A stretch of 64,000 nt of DNA from Paragemmobacter kunshanensis (GTDB lineage Bacteria; Pseudomonadota; Alphaproteobacteria; Rhodobacterales; Rhodobacteraceae). The DNA lies in assembly GCF_011059185.1 (NCBI RefSeq), contig NZ_JAALFE010000008.1, positions 115,612-179,611 on the forward strand. The letters run 5' to 3'. Of the stretch, positions 1-8,214 are shown piece after piece. Within the stretch, counting starts at the first letter, position 1. The number at the start of each line of letters is the position of its first letter. The notes under the pieces were generated by a model, which worked only from the letters and a program-made list of their open reading frames with translations, did not search any database and had not been told where the DNA came from. The translations under genes were made by a program, and so were the position numbers.

Positions 1-399
1 GTCCTGCGCTGCGAAGGGGCGATGCTGGCCAAGCTTCTGGAAGACCGGCGCAATGGCCGCGTCGGCGGCACGACCGCCGTCTTCGATGCGGCCCGGCGCG
101 GGCTCTATTTCTCGAAAGAGGTGATCCCCCACACCGCGCGGCCCTATGCCGATGATGAACCGACACCGGTCTTTCACCATGTCGGCGTCTATGCCTATCG
201 CCCCGCCGTCCTTGCCGCCTATCCGTCCTGGCCTGTCGGCCCCCTCGAAACGCTCGAAGGGCTGGAACAGCTTCGATTCCTGGAGAACGGCCGCCCCGTC
301 CTCTGCGTCGAGGTGCAGTCGAAGGGGCATGAGTTCTGGGAGCTGAACAATCCCTCCGATGTTCCCGTCATCGAATCCATGATGTCCCGCAGGGGATGA
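1..399 (+). CDS. kdsB: 3-deoxy-manno-octulosonate cytidylyltransferase (CMP-KDO synthetase), C-terminal part
   Basis: The reading frame is open from base 1, so the gene starts upstream of the window and only about the last 132 residues are present. The enzyme couples CTP and KDO to CMP-KDO in the cytoplasm, activating the sugar for the lipid A inner core. Visible family signatures are LYFSKEVIP (substrate loop), HHVGVYAYRPAVL and the C-terminal stretch PLETLEGLEQLRFLENG, all standard for KdsB. It precedes galU on the same strand by about 210 bp, and KDO biosynthesis is represented again at 10.1-11.1 kb by kdsD, so sugar-nucleotide supply for the cell surface is a theme of this end of the window. 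Confidence 0.93.
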   Translation, partial: VLRCEGAMLAKLLEDRRNGRVGGTTAVFDAARRGLYFSKEVIPHTARPYADDEPTPVFHHVGVYAYRPAVLAAYPSWPVGPLETLEGLEQLRFLENGRPVLCVEVQSKGHEFWELNNPSDVPVIESMMSRRG

Positions 400-609
400 A
401 ATCTGCGCGGCTTCCCGCAGCCCTGACGGGAAACTGTGCGCTGGACCTTGCGATCCGGGCACAGCCGCAGTAGCGCAGGGCGGATTGTTTCCATATGCCG
501 AAAATCGCTGCTATTCTGCCATAATGCTGCGTCAATCTGCGTGTGTTAGGGATTATGATGTCGGCGGGTGAATCCCCGATCGGATGCGGGGGCAAAAGTG
601 GGTGCTGAA

Positions 610-1503
610 ATGAAAGTCAAGAAGGTCACGAAGGCCGTATTTCCTGTTGCCGGTCTTGGAACGCGGTTCCTGCCGGCCACGAAGTCGATCCCGAAAGAGA
701 TCATGACGCTCGTCGACCGCCCCCTGATCCAGTATGCGATCGACGAGGCGCGCGCCGCCGGGATCAAGGAATTCATCTTCGTCACCTCACGCGGGAAATC
801 CGCGCTCGAGGATTACTTCGACAACGCCCCCGAACTTGAAAGCGCGCTGCGCAAGTCCGGCAAGGATGACCTTCTGGAGATCCTGAAGGAAACCAACATG
901 GATAGCGGCGCGATTGCCTATATCCGGCAGAACCGCCCGCTTGGCCTTGGCCATGCCGTCTGGTGCGCCCGCCGCCTGATCGGCAACGAACCCTTCGCCG
1001 TGCTTCTGCCCGATGACGTGATCGCCGCGGAAAAGCCCTGCCTCCAGCAGATGGTCGAGGCCTATGAACAGACCGGCGGCAACATGGTTGCGGCCATGGA
1101 AGTGGCGCCGGAAAAGACGAAATCCTACGGTGTGCTGGATATCGCCGAAGACATGGGTGCCATCGTCAAGGCCAAGGGCATGGTCGAAAAGCCCGCCCTC
1201 GGAACCGCGCCGTCCAATCTGGCGGTGATCGGGCGCTATATCCTGTCGCCCAAGGTGCTGACGAACCTCAACCGCATGAAGCAGGGTGCCGGTGGCGAAA
1301 TCCAGCTGACCGATGCCATCGCCGAGGAAACGGCCGAAGGCCGCGTCTTTGGCTATCGCTTCCGCGGACAGCGCTATGATTGCGGATCAAAGGCGGGCTT
1401 CCTGCAGGCGACGGTTGCCTTCGGCCTGTCTCGGCCCGATCTGCGGGACGAATTCTCGTCCTACCTGCACGAGATGCTGGCCCTGCAGAAAGCCGCCCAG
1501 TAA
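610..1503 (+). CDS. galU: UTP--glucose-1-phosphate uridylyltransferase
   Basis: Cytoplasmic enzyme making UDP-glucose from UTP and glucose-1-phosphate, the donor for surface polysaccharides. The N-terminus carries the nucleotide-binding signature FPVAGLGTRFLPATKSIPKE, and GAGGEIQLTDAI near residue 240 is typical of GalU. The protein is 297 aa, the usual length. The ATG at 610 was chosen because homology begins immediately with MKVKKVTKAVFP; a GTG at 568 would add 14 unconserved residues. A CATAAT box at 520-525 could be a -10 element, but its -35 is poor. It is followed only 16 bp later by a family-2 glycosyltransferase, suggesting that it feeds the glycosyltransferase cluster downstream. Confidence 0.96.
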   Translation: MKVKKVTKAVFPVAGLGTRFLPATKSIPKEIMTLVDRPLIQYAIDEARAAGIKEFIFVTSRGKSALEDYFDNAPELESALRKSGKDDLLEILKETNMDSGAIAYIRQNRPLGLGHAVWCARRLIGNEPFAVLLPDDVIAAEKPCLQQMVEAYEQTGGNMVAAMEVAPEKTKSYGVLDIAEDMGAIVKAKGMVEKPALGTAPSNLAVIGRYILSPKVLTNLNRMKQGAGGEIQLTDAIAEETAEGRVFGYRFRGQRYDCGSKAGFLQATVAFGLSRPDLRDEFSSYLHEMLALQKAAQ

Positions 1504-1519
1504 CCGGGCAGCGGCCAGG

Positions 1520-2545
1520 GTGGCAGCCTCGCCAGCCGATCTTCTGTCTGCCTATCGCCTGCGCTGGAAACGGCGCAGGTTGCTTGCCCGCGCCATTGCC
1601 AGCCGCCATGACCTGATCGCCCGGCGCGATCGCACCTCCGCCATCGGGAAGGGCGCGATCCTCGGTTTCTCGACCGTCCGCAACGAAGCGGTCCGCCTGC
1701 CGTGGTTTCTCGATCATCACCGTCGTCTGGGCGTGTCGCATTTCCTGATCGTCGACAACGGCTCGGACGATGGCACGACCGAACTCCTCGCCGATCAGCC
1801 GGACGTATCGCTCTGGGTCACCTCTTCCTCCTACAAGGCGTCCCGCTTCGGGATGGATTGGCTGACATGGCTTCTGATGCGCCACGGCCACGGCCATTGG
1901 TGCCTGACGGTCGATGCCGACGAACTTCTGATCTACCCCTATTGGGACAGCCGCGATCTGCGCGCCCTGACGGAATGGCTGGATCGGCAGGACCGGCCGA
2001 TGTTCGGCGCCATGATGCTGGACATCTACCCCAAGGGCCCGGTTGCCGATCACCCCTACCACGCGGGCGAGGATCCGCTTGCCGTTCTTCCCTGGTTCGA
2101 TCCGTCAGGCTACGGGATCCGGGTCCAGCAACCCATGGGCAACCTCTGGATCCAGGGTGGCCCCCGCGCGCGGATGTTCTTTGCGTCGGAACCCCGCCGC
2201 GCGCCCACCCTGAACAAGGTGCCGCTGGTAAAGTGGCATTGGCGCTATGCCTATGTGAATTCCACCCATTCGCTGCTGCCCCCCCGGCTCAACCGCATCT
2301 ACGATGTCGACGGGGCCGAAGCGCCCTCGGGCCTGCTTCTGCATACCAAGTTCCTGCAGACCGTTGTTGATCGCGCCCGCACCGAAAAGGCGCGTGGCGA
2401 GCATTTCTCCAACTCTGCGCAATATGACCGCTACTATGATGCACTGACCGAGAACCCAAATCTGTGGTGCCCGGCTTCCCGCCGCCTGACGACCTGGCGC
2501 GCGCTGGAATCCCTCGGTCTGATGTCGCGGGGGGGCTGGATCTGA
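1520..2545 (+). CDS. glycosyltransferase family 2-like protein (paralogue 1)
   Basis: Predicted glycosyltransferase of about 341 aa with a GT-A fold. It shows the nucleotide-sugar binding stretch FLIVDNGSDDG near residues 75-85 and a DxD-type metal site VDADEL near 131-136, as in the Glyco_tranf_2_4 type. A long conserved C-terminal half (MLDIYPKGP, NLWIQGGPRARMFF, LNKVPLVKW) follows. The GTG start at 1520 is chosen because it aligns with the start of the downstream paralogue (both begin a few residues before an AYRLR motif); a TTG at 1580 is an alternative. It lies 16 bp after galU, so translation may be coupled. Donor and acceptor cannot be told from sequence. There is no signal peptide, so a cytoplasmic or membrane-associated role is likely. 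Confidence 0.85.
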   Translation: MAASPADLLSAYRLRWKRRRLLARAIASRHDLIARRDRTSAIGKGAILGFSTVRNEAVRLPWFLDHHRRLGVSHFLIVDNGSDDGTTELLADQPDVSLWVTSSSYKASRFGMDWLTWLLMRHGHGHWCLTVDADELLIYPYWDSRDLRALTEWLDRQDRPMFGAMMLDIYPKGPVADHPYHAGEDPLAVLPWFDPSGYGIRVQQPMGNLWIQGGPRARMFFASEPRRAPTLNKVPLVKWHWRYAYVNSTHSLLPPRLNRIYDVDGAEAPSGLLLHTKFLQTVVDRARTEKARGEHFSNSAQYDRYYDALTENPNLWCPASRRLTTWRALESLGLMSRGGWI

Positions 2546-2600
2546 TGCGTGAAATTCTCCGCATGCACCCGCGCGCATCCGCGCCAATCTCCAGCAATTG

Positions 2601-2629
2601 TTTACTTATGAAGGCTCTAACACTAGAGT
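2601..2629 (+). promoter_or_regulatory. possible sigma-70-type promoter before the second glycosyltransferase
   Basis: TTTACT at 2601-2606 and TAGAGT at 2624-2629 are separated by 17 bp, in a 214-bp intergenic stretch that is less GC-rich than its surroundings. The stretch holds no other feature I recognise. Both boxes are imperfect, so this is only a candidate for independent transcription of the gene at 2760. Confidence 0.28.
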
Positions 2630-2759
2630 TGCGCGAAACAGGTCGCTGCGCCTGCCCAGGGGCGGCGATCACGTCGCGAACGAACCGGGGTTTTTCGGGT
2701 CTTGCAGATCCTTCGCACGGGGCATCGCGAAGGGTCGCATTGGGGAGCAGGCAGGTCGA

Positions 2760-3770
2760 GTGGGTTTGATTGGTGCATATCGTCTCAGGCTGCGCCGGAG
2801 AAGTCTGCACGTCCGCGCCGCCCTGAAGCGGCGCGAACTCCTGTCTGTTGTGAACCGCACGGGTGCGATCAGAAGCGACTCGATCATCCTTCTTTCCACC
2901 ATGCGGAACGAACGGATCCGCCTGCCCTATTTCCTGCGCTATTACCGCGATCTGGGGGTCAATCACTTCCTGATCGTCGATAACGGATCCGACGACGGGT
3001 CGCGCGACTATCTTCAGAACCAGCCCGACGTATCGCTTTGGTCCACCGACGGAAGTTATCGAAAGTCCCGCTTCGGGATGGACTGGATCACCGCGCTGCA
3101 GCGCAAGTATTGCCATGGACTCTGGACGCTGGTCGTCGATCCTGACGAATTCCTGGTCTATCCCTTCTGCGAAACCCGGCCCCTGCGGGCGCTGACGGAC
3201 TGGCTCGATACATCCGGGGTCCGGTCCTTCTCGGCCATGATCCTGGACATGTATCCCAAGGGGCCGCTGGACACCCAACCCTATCGCGAAGGCCAGGATC
3301 CGTTCGAAATCGCCCAATGGTTCGACAGCGCGAACTACTCGGTCAAGCGCAATCCCGGCAATGGCAACCTCTGGATCCAGGGCGGCCCCCGCGCGCGCGT
3401 CTTCTTCGCGGAAGAACCGAAGCAGGCCCCCGCGCTGAACAAGATCCCGCTGGTCAAATGGAACCGCGCCTATGCCTATCTCAGTTCCACGCACATGCTC
3501 ATGCCGCGTGGCCTGAACCTCGTCTATGACGAATGGGGTGGGGAAAAGGCCTCGGGCTGTCTCTTGCATGCCAAGTTCCTCGATACCTTCGCCGCCAAGG
3601 CGGAAGAGGAGTTGCAGCGCGGCCAGCACTATGCCGACAGCGCCGAATACCGCGCCTATCGCGAAGGGATGAAGGCCCATCCCGATCTTTGGTGCAAATG
3701 GTCGGAACGCTATATCAACTGGCGCCAGCTTGAAATTCTGGGGCTCATGTCCAAGGGGAACTGGGCATGA
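2760..3770 (+). CDS. glycosyltransferase family 2-like protein (paralogue 2)
   Basis: A 336-aa tandem paralogue of the gene at 1520-2545. The two proteins are alignable end to end and look roughly half identical by eye. It keeps the FLIVDNGSDDG motif (near residues 70-80), a DxD-like VDPDEF (126-131), MYPKGPLDT, NLWIQGGPRARVFF and LNKIPLVKW. The GTG at 2760 was chosen because it gives an N-terminus colinear with paralogue 1; GGGGAG lies about 14-20 bases upstream. Its stop codon overlaps the ATG of the next gene (ATGA at 3767-3770), so translation of the two is probably coupled. The donor sugar is unknown; divergence between the copies suggests two successive transfer steps rather than dosage. 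Confidence 0.85.
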   Translation: MGLIGAYRLRLRRRSLHVRAALKRRELLSVVNRTGAIRSDSIILLSTMRNERIRLPYFLRYYRDLGVNHFLIVDNGSDDGSRDYLQNQPDVSLWSTDGSYRKSRFGMDWITALQRKYCHGLWTLVVDPDEFLVYPFCETRPLRALTDWLDTSGVRSFSAMILDMYPKGPLDTQPYREGQDPFEIAQWFDSANYSVKRNPGNGNLWIQGGPRARVFFAEEPKQAPALNKIPLVKWNRAYAYLSSTHMLMPRGLNLVYDEWGGEKASGCLLHAKFLDTFAAKAEEELQRGQHYADSAEYRAYREGMKAHPDLWCKWSERYINWRQLEILGLMSKGNWA

Positions 3771-5485
3771 CGCGGCAGGAACCCAACGGCACACTCGGCT
3801 TTGTCATGCTGTGCCACACGGCGCTGCATCGCGCCGCCGATACCGCGCGCCACTGGGCCGAACGCGGCTGCCCCATCGTCATCCATATCGACAAGCGCGT
3901 CTCGAAATGGAGCGTCGAGAAACTTCAGGCCGATCTTGCCGATCTCGACAATGTCCGCTTCTCGGAACGCTTCGCCTGCGAATGGGGCACCTGGGGCATC
4001 GTCGCCGCCACCCAGGCCGCGGCCGAGGTTCTGTTGCAGGATTTCCCTTCGGTCCGGCATGTCTATCTCGCCTCCGGCTCCTGCCTGCCGCTGCGCCCGG
4101 TTCGGGAACTGATCGCCTATCTCGACGAACGTCCCCGCACCGATTTCATCGAATCCGTCACCACCGAAGAAGTCGGCTGGACGATTGGCGGGTTGAACAT
4201 GGAACGCTTTACCCTGCGTTTCCCGTTTTCCTGGCGCACCCAGCGCTGGCTGTTCGACCGCTATGTGAAACTGCAGCGTCGGCTGGGTTTCCGGCGCAGC
4301 ATTCCCAACGGCATCGTGCCCCATCTGGGCAGCCAGTGGTGGTGCCTTACCCGCCAGACCCTGACCGCCATCCTTCAGGGCCCGGAACGCGCGCTTTATG
4401 ACCGCTATTTCCGCCGTGTCTGGATCCCGGATGAAAGCTATTTCCAGACGCTGGTCCGCCAGGTTTCCAGCAATGTCGAAAGCCGCTCCCTGACGCTGTC
4501 CAAGTTCGATTTCCAGGGCAAGCCGCACATCTTCTATGACGATCACCTGCAGCTTCTGCGCCGGTCCGATTGCTTTGTGGCGCGCAAGATCTGGCCGAAT
4601 GCCAACAAGCTTTACGCCACCTTCCTTTCGGATGATGCCGAAGGGCAGGCGGGCGGCGAACCCAATCCCGGCAAGATCGACCGGCTGTTCTCCAAGGCCG
4701 TCGAACGCCGCGTGAAAGGCCGCCCCGGCCTTTACATGCAAAGCCGTTTTCCCAACGAACATTGGGAAAACGGCCGCACTGCCGCGCCCTATTCGGTATT
4801 CCAGGGCTTCTCCGACGTGTTCGAGAATTTCGAAGGCTGGCTCGGCAAGGTCACCGGAACCCGCGTTCATGGCCATCTCTTTGCCCCTGATCGCGTCGAA
4901 TTCGCGGGGGGCGAGGCCGTCTTCAACGGCGCGCTCTCCGACAGCGCCGCACTGCGCGATTACAACACGAAATCCTTCCTCGCCAATCTGATCTGGGCCA
5001 CCCGCGGCGAACGCCAGTGCTTCCAGTTCGGGCCGGGTGACAATCAGGAACTCAACTGGTTCATGGCGCTGGATTCCAATGCCCAGATCTCGGTCATTTC
5101 CGGCGCCTGGGCGGTGCCCCTGTTCAAGTCGAACCTCAACTTCGCTGATATCCGCCGCGAAGCGGCCCGGTTGCAAAAGATCGAACTCGAACATCTGTCG
5201 ATCCTGCGAAACGGGGCATCCAAGGCGCGCATCCGCATCTGGAACCTGGCGGAATTCATCGAGAACCCGATGGAACCGCTGCAAACCATCGTGGATGAGA
5301 TCAGCCCCCGCTCCCTGCGCCGCCTGACCGAGGCGCCGCGCATGACCGATCTCGAAGGGTTCGGTCAGTTCCTGCAGAACCTGCGCAATCAGGGCATGCA
5401 GCCCGTCCTCATGGGGGATTTCCCCGCCACCTCCGATCTGCGCCCCTCCGAAGCCCGCAGGGGCAGACCCTATCTAGTGAAGTAG
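3767..5485 (+). CDS. GT14-type (Core-2/I-branching) beta-glycosyltransferase with C-terminal extension
   Basis: A 572-aa protein. Residues about 10-270 resemble the Core-2/I-branching N-acetylglucosaminyltransferase family: LGFVMLCHTALHRAAD at the N-terminus, IVIHIDKR, HVYLASGSCLPLRPV, LGSQWWCLTR and the PDESYFQTLV catalytic-region motif. Bacterial members transfer sugars to surface glycans. The remaining roughly 300 residues form a second domain that I do not recognise functionally; I recall a DUF being attached to GT14 proteins of rhodobacters but cannot verify it. The start overlaps the stop of paralogue 2 and the next gene begins 4 bp after its stop, so this is an operon. No membrane segment or signal peptide is evident. 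Confidence 0.85.
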   Translation: MTRQEPNGTLGFVMLCHTALHRAADTARHWAERGCPIVIHIDKRVSKWSVEKLQADLADLDNVRFSERFACEWGTWGIVAATQAAAEVLLQDFPSVRHVYLASGSCLPLRPVRELIAYLDERPRTDFIESVTTEEVGWTIGGLNMERFTLRFPFSWRTQRWLFDRYVKLQRRLGFRRSIPNGIVPHLGSQWWCLTRQTLTAILQGPERALYDRYFRRVWIPDESYFQTLVRQVSSNVESRSLTLSKFDFQGKPHIFYDDHLQLLRRSDCFVARKIWPNANKLYATFLSDDAEGQAGGEPNPGKIDRLFSKAVERRVKGRPGLYMQSRFPNEHWENGRTAAPYSVFQGFSDVFENFEGWLGKVTGTRVHGHLFAPDRVEFAGGEAVFNGALSDSAALRDYNTKSFLANLIWATRGERQCFQFGPGDNQELNWFMALDSNAQISVISGAWAVPLFKSNLNFADIRREAARLQKIELEHLSILRNGASKARIRIWNLAEFIENPMEPLQTIVDEISPRSLRRLTEAPRMTDLEGFGQFLQNLRNQGMQPVLMGDFPATSDLRPSEARRGRPYLVK

Positions 5486-5489
5486 TCCA

Positions 5490-6887
5490 GTGACCCGCCC
5501 CTTCGACAGTTTCGTGATGTTCGCCGAAATGCGGACAGGTTCCAATTTCCTCGAAGCCAATCTGAACGCCATTCCCGGCATCATCTGCCATGGCGAGGTG
5601 TTCAATCCGGTCTTCATCGGCAAGAAGGACCAGACAGAGTTTCTGGGCATCACCCTTGCCGAACGCGAGGCAGACCCTGCCCGCCTGCTGCGCCGCATGC
5701 GCGAACGCACGCCGGGCCTGTCGGGCTTTCGCTATTTCCACGACCACGATCCGCGCATCTTCGATCTTGTGCTGGACGATCCGCGCTGCGCCAAGATCGT
5801 GCTGACGCGCAACCCCGTCGAAAGCTATGTCAGCCTCAAGATCGCCAAGGCGACAGGGCAGTGGAAACTGACCAATCCCAAGAACCTCAAGCAGGCGAAG
5901 GCGCGGTTCGAACCGCTGGAATTCGAAGACCATCTCGAGGAACTGCAGCAATTCCAGATCCGCCTTCTGAATGCACTTCAGGCGCGCGGCCAGACGGCCT
6001 TCTATATCGACTATGAAGATATCCCCGATCTGGGCGTGCTGAACGGTCTGGCCGCCTTTCTTGGCGTCGAAGGCCGCCTGCAGGCCATCGATTCCTCGCT
6101 GACGGTGCAGAACCCTGAACCCATAGCCGACAAGTTGATCAATCCGGCAGAGATGGGGAAATCCCTGTCGCGGCTGGATCGTTTCAACCTGTCGCGCACG
6201 CCGAATTTCGAACCCCGCCGCAACGCGGCCATCCCCGGCTATGTCGCGGCGCAGGATGCGCCCCTGCTGTTCATGCCAATCAAGGGCGCGCCCGTGCAGC
6301 CGCTGATCGACTGGCTTTCCACGATCGGCGGGCTGGAACGGGATTTCACGCACAAGACCCTGCGCCAGTGGAAACGCTCGCGCCCCGGCCATCGCAGCTT
6401 TACCGTCCTGCGCCACCCGCTGGACCGCGCCCATCGCGCCTTCTGCGCCCTGGAACAGGGCGGCTTGCAGCCGGAACAGCGCGGCATCCTTGCGCGCGTG
6501 CATGGCGTGAACCTGCCGCGCCCCGGCACGCCCTTCACCGATCCGGCGGAACGCCGGGCGGCCTTTCTGGCCTTCCTGAAATTCCTCAAGCGCAACCTGT
6601 CGGGCCAGACCGGCTTTCGCACCGATGCGGGATGGGCCAGCCAGACCACAACCCTGCAAGGCTTCGCTCAGTTCCAGCCGCCCGATCTGATCCTGCGGGA
6701 AGAGACGCTCACCGAAGGGCTGGCCTTCCTGTGCAGCGAGATCGGCCTTCCCGCGCCGCAGCTTCTGCCCCTCCGCGATGCCTGCGATGACGCGCTGGAC
6801 GCCATCCGCGATGGCGAACTGGAAGAGGCCGCGCGCGACGCCTATCAGCGCGATTATCTGGGCTTCGGCTTCTATCCGAAACGCTGA
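5490..6887 (+). CDS. two-domain sulfotransferase-like protein
   Basis: A 465-aa protein with two sulfotransferase-like halves. The N-terminal half has a 5'-phosphosulfate-loop-like segment (FAEMRTGSNFLEANL, residues 11-25) and a 3'-phosphate-binding-like RNPVESYVS (108-116), resembling LPS/Nod-factor sulfotransferases that use PAPS. The C-terminal half contains FTVLRHPLDRAHRAF (304-318), the equivalent 3'-phosphate motif of the carbohydrate sulfotransferase family 2 type, but I see no clear P-loop before it. The GTG start at 5490 is 4 bp past the upstream stop. As the last gene of the glycosyltransferase operon it probably sulfates the glycan. It ends 5 bp from the convergent ptsN. Whether both halves are active is unknown. 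Confidence 0.8.
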   Translation: MTRPFDSFVMFAEMRTGSNFLEANLNAIPGIICHGEVFNPVFIGKKDQTEFLGITLAEREADPARLLRRMRERTPGLSGFRYFHDHDPRIFDLVLDDPRCAKIVLTRNPVESYVSLKIAKATGQWKLTNPKNLKQAKARFEPLEFEDHLEELQQFQIRLLNALQARGQTAFYIDYEDIPDLGVLNGLAAFLGVEGRLQAIDSSLTVQNPEPIADKLINPAEMGKSLSRLDRFNLSRTPNFEPRRNAAIPGYVAAQDAPLLFMPIKGAPVQPLIDWLSTIGGLERDFTHKTLRQWKRSRPGHRSFTVLRHPLDRAHRAFCALEQGGLQPEQRGILARVHGVNLPRPGTPFTDPAERRAAFLAFLKFLKRNLSGQTGFRTDAGWASQTTTLQGFAQFQPPDLILREETLTEGLAFLCSEIGLPAPQLLPLRDACDDALDAIRDGELEEAARDAYQRDYLGFGFYPKR

Positions 6888-6892
6888 CGCCG

Positions 6893-7357
6893 TCAGGCCG
6901 CCTGCGAGGCCCGCGCCTCCGTCAGGATCGCATGGATCTTGGCCGGGTCGCTGTTGGCCCGCAGCTTCGACACCACCGCCTGATCGCGCATCGTCCGGCT
7001 CACCAGCGCCAGCGCCTTCAGGTGATCCACGCCCGAATCCTTGGGCGCGAACAGCGCAAAGACAAGGTCCACCGGCTGCCGGTCGACGCTGTCATAATCC
7101 AGCGGCTTCTCCAGCCGGATGAAGATGCCCCGGATCTGGGTCAGGTCTTCAAGGCGGGCATGGGGCAGGGCGATGCCATGCCCCACGCCTGTCGGTCCAA
7201 GACTCTCGCGTTCCTGCAGGCCATCAATCGTCTGGGCAGCACTCATGCCATAGGCCTGCGCGGCAAGCTCTCCCAGTTCCTGGAAAAGCCGCTTCTTGCT
7301 CGTCAGCTGCCCGATGACGCGAACGGCCCCGGGGATCAATAGTTTGGAGAGGTCCAT
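6893..7357 (-). CDS. ptsN: PTS IIA-like nitrogen-regulatory protein
   Basis: EIIA-Ntr of the nitrogen phosphotransferase system, 154 aa and cytoplasmic, accepting phosphate from NPr on a conserved histidine (His66 in GIALPHARLE). GVGHGIALPHAR and the C-terminal LRANSDPAKIHAILTEA are typical. The ATG at 7357 is preceded by a short leader after hpf and gives the family-length protein; a longer in-frame extension upstream looks non-conserved. In many proteobacteria ptsN follows lptB, rpoN and hpf. Here the order is lptB-hpf-ptsN with rpoN missing. Phosphorylated or free EIIA-Ntr commonly regulates potassium transport and stress responses, but the target here cannot be inferred. Confidence 0.95.
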   Translation of the reverse strand: MDLSKLLIPGAVRVIGQLTSKKRLFQELGELAAQAYGMSAAQTIDGLQERESLGPTGVGHGIALPHARLEDLTQIRGIFIRLEKPLDYDSVDRQPVDLVFALFAPKDSGVDHLKALALVSRTMRDQAVVSKLRANSDPAKIHAILTEARASQAA

Positions 7358-7394
7358 GAACTTTCGTTGGTCCTGTGCCCGGCCCGTGCGGGCG

Positions 7395-7973
7395 TCATTT
7401 GCTGTTGCGCGGGTCGATCCAGCCGATGTTCCCGTCTTCGCGACGGTACACGACATTCACGCCGCCATGTCCTTCATTGCGGAACACAAGCATCTTCTGA
7501 CCACCCAGCTCCAGCTGCATCACGGCTTCGCCGACGGTGATCGAAGGAATCTTCGTCTCCATCTCGGCAATCACGATGGGCTGCGGCAGGTCCGAGTGGT
7601 CATCATCCTCGGGCTCCTCAGTTGGCGCGAGGATATATGACGACCCTTCGGCGAATTCAACAGGGGCCGTCCGGGCGCTGTGGTGGTTGCGCAGCCGCCG
7701 CTTGTAGCGGCGCAGCTGCTTGTCCATCTTCTCGCGGCAGGATTCGAAGGCGGCATAGATCTCGTTCGCATGGCCCTTTGCCTGGGCCGACAAGCCGGTT
7801 GAAAGATGGATCGTCGCTTCGCAGACATGTTCATGCGCGGCACGGGAAAAGATCACGACGGCATCAGTGGGGCGCTGGGCATATTTCTCGACGACTTCGC
7901 CAAGCTCGGCCTTCACATGGGTCTGAAGCGCTTCCCCGATGTCGATCTGTTTCCCGCTGATCTGATAACGCAT
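7395..7973 (-). CDS. hpf: ribosome hibernation promoting factor, long form
   Basis: A 192-aa long-type HPF that binds the 30S decoding region and promotes 100S dimers in stationary phase. The N-terminal S30AE-like domain is residues 1-100 (MRYQISGKQIDIGEALQTHV; EATIHLSTG; basic helix KQLRRYKRRLRNHH). An acidic linker (EEPEDDDHSD) follows, then the C-terminal dimerisation domain (KIPSITVGEAVMQLELGG, VVYRREDGNIGWIDPR). The ATG at 7973 has a strong GGAGGAAG Shine-Dalgarno. It is followed 37 bp later by ptsN. A GC-rich hairpin lies in the leader (7996-8031), and the 240-bp gap to lptB allows a separate promoter. Confidence 0.97.
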   Translation of the reverse strand: MRYQISGKQIDIGEALQTHVKAELGEVVEKYAQRPTDAVVIFSRAAHEHVCEATIHLSTGLSAQAKGHANEIYAAFESCREKMDKQLRRYKRRLRNHHSARTAPVEFAEGSSYILAPTEEPEDDDHSDLPQPIVIAEMETKIPSITVGEAVMQLELGGQKMLVFRNEGHGGVNVVYRREDGNIGWIDPRNSK

Positions 7974-7995
7974 GATGCTTCCTCCGCGTGAATGC

Positions 7996-8031
7996 GATCC
8001 AGCCGCCCGGCCGTTCCGAACGGGCGGATCC
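7996..8031 (-). promoter_or_regulatory. GC-rich hairpin in the hpf 5' region
   Basis: Inverted repeat with arms GATCC...CCGCCCG and CGGGCGG...ATCC around a roughly 10-nt loop, ending about 22 bp upstream of the hpf ATG. It has no T-run, so it looks more like a leader structure or weak attenuator than a terminator for lptB. The rest of 8032-8214 shows only a TTGACA-like -35 (minus strand, 8168-8163) without a convincing -10. Confidence 0.4.
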
Positions 8032-8214
8032 TCGTTAAACTGAGTTGGGATTGAAGGTGCGATCCATCAAGAGAGCCAACCGTCAAAGCGGCGGTGTCGG
8101 CAGATCCGGACATGGCGAATAGCGCACGCATCACGGGTATTTGGCATCCGCCACGGCCATCTTGTCAACCGAGTCGTAGGGATGGGTTCCCGACCCGCCC
8201 GCAAGGGGCAGGTC

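Noticed and set aside
568..609. GTG start 14 codons upstream of the galU ATG
   Set aside because: The extra residues are not part of the conserved GalU N-terminus, which begins at 610.
3710..5284. Minus-strand frame of 524 codons opposite the GT14 gene
   Set aside because: The plus-strand protein has conserved glycosyltransferase motifs and operon spacing; the antisense translation is low-complexity.
8140..8168. Minus-strand TTGACA as hpf promoter -35
   Set aside because: No acceptable -10 box at 16-18 bp spacing, so not annotated as a promoter.
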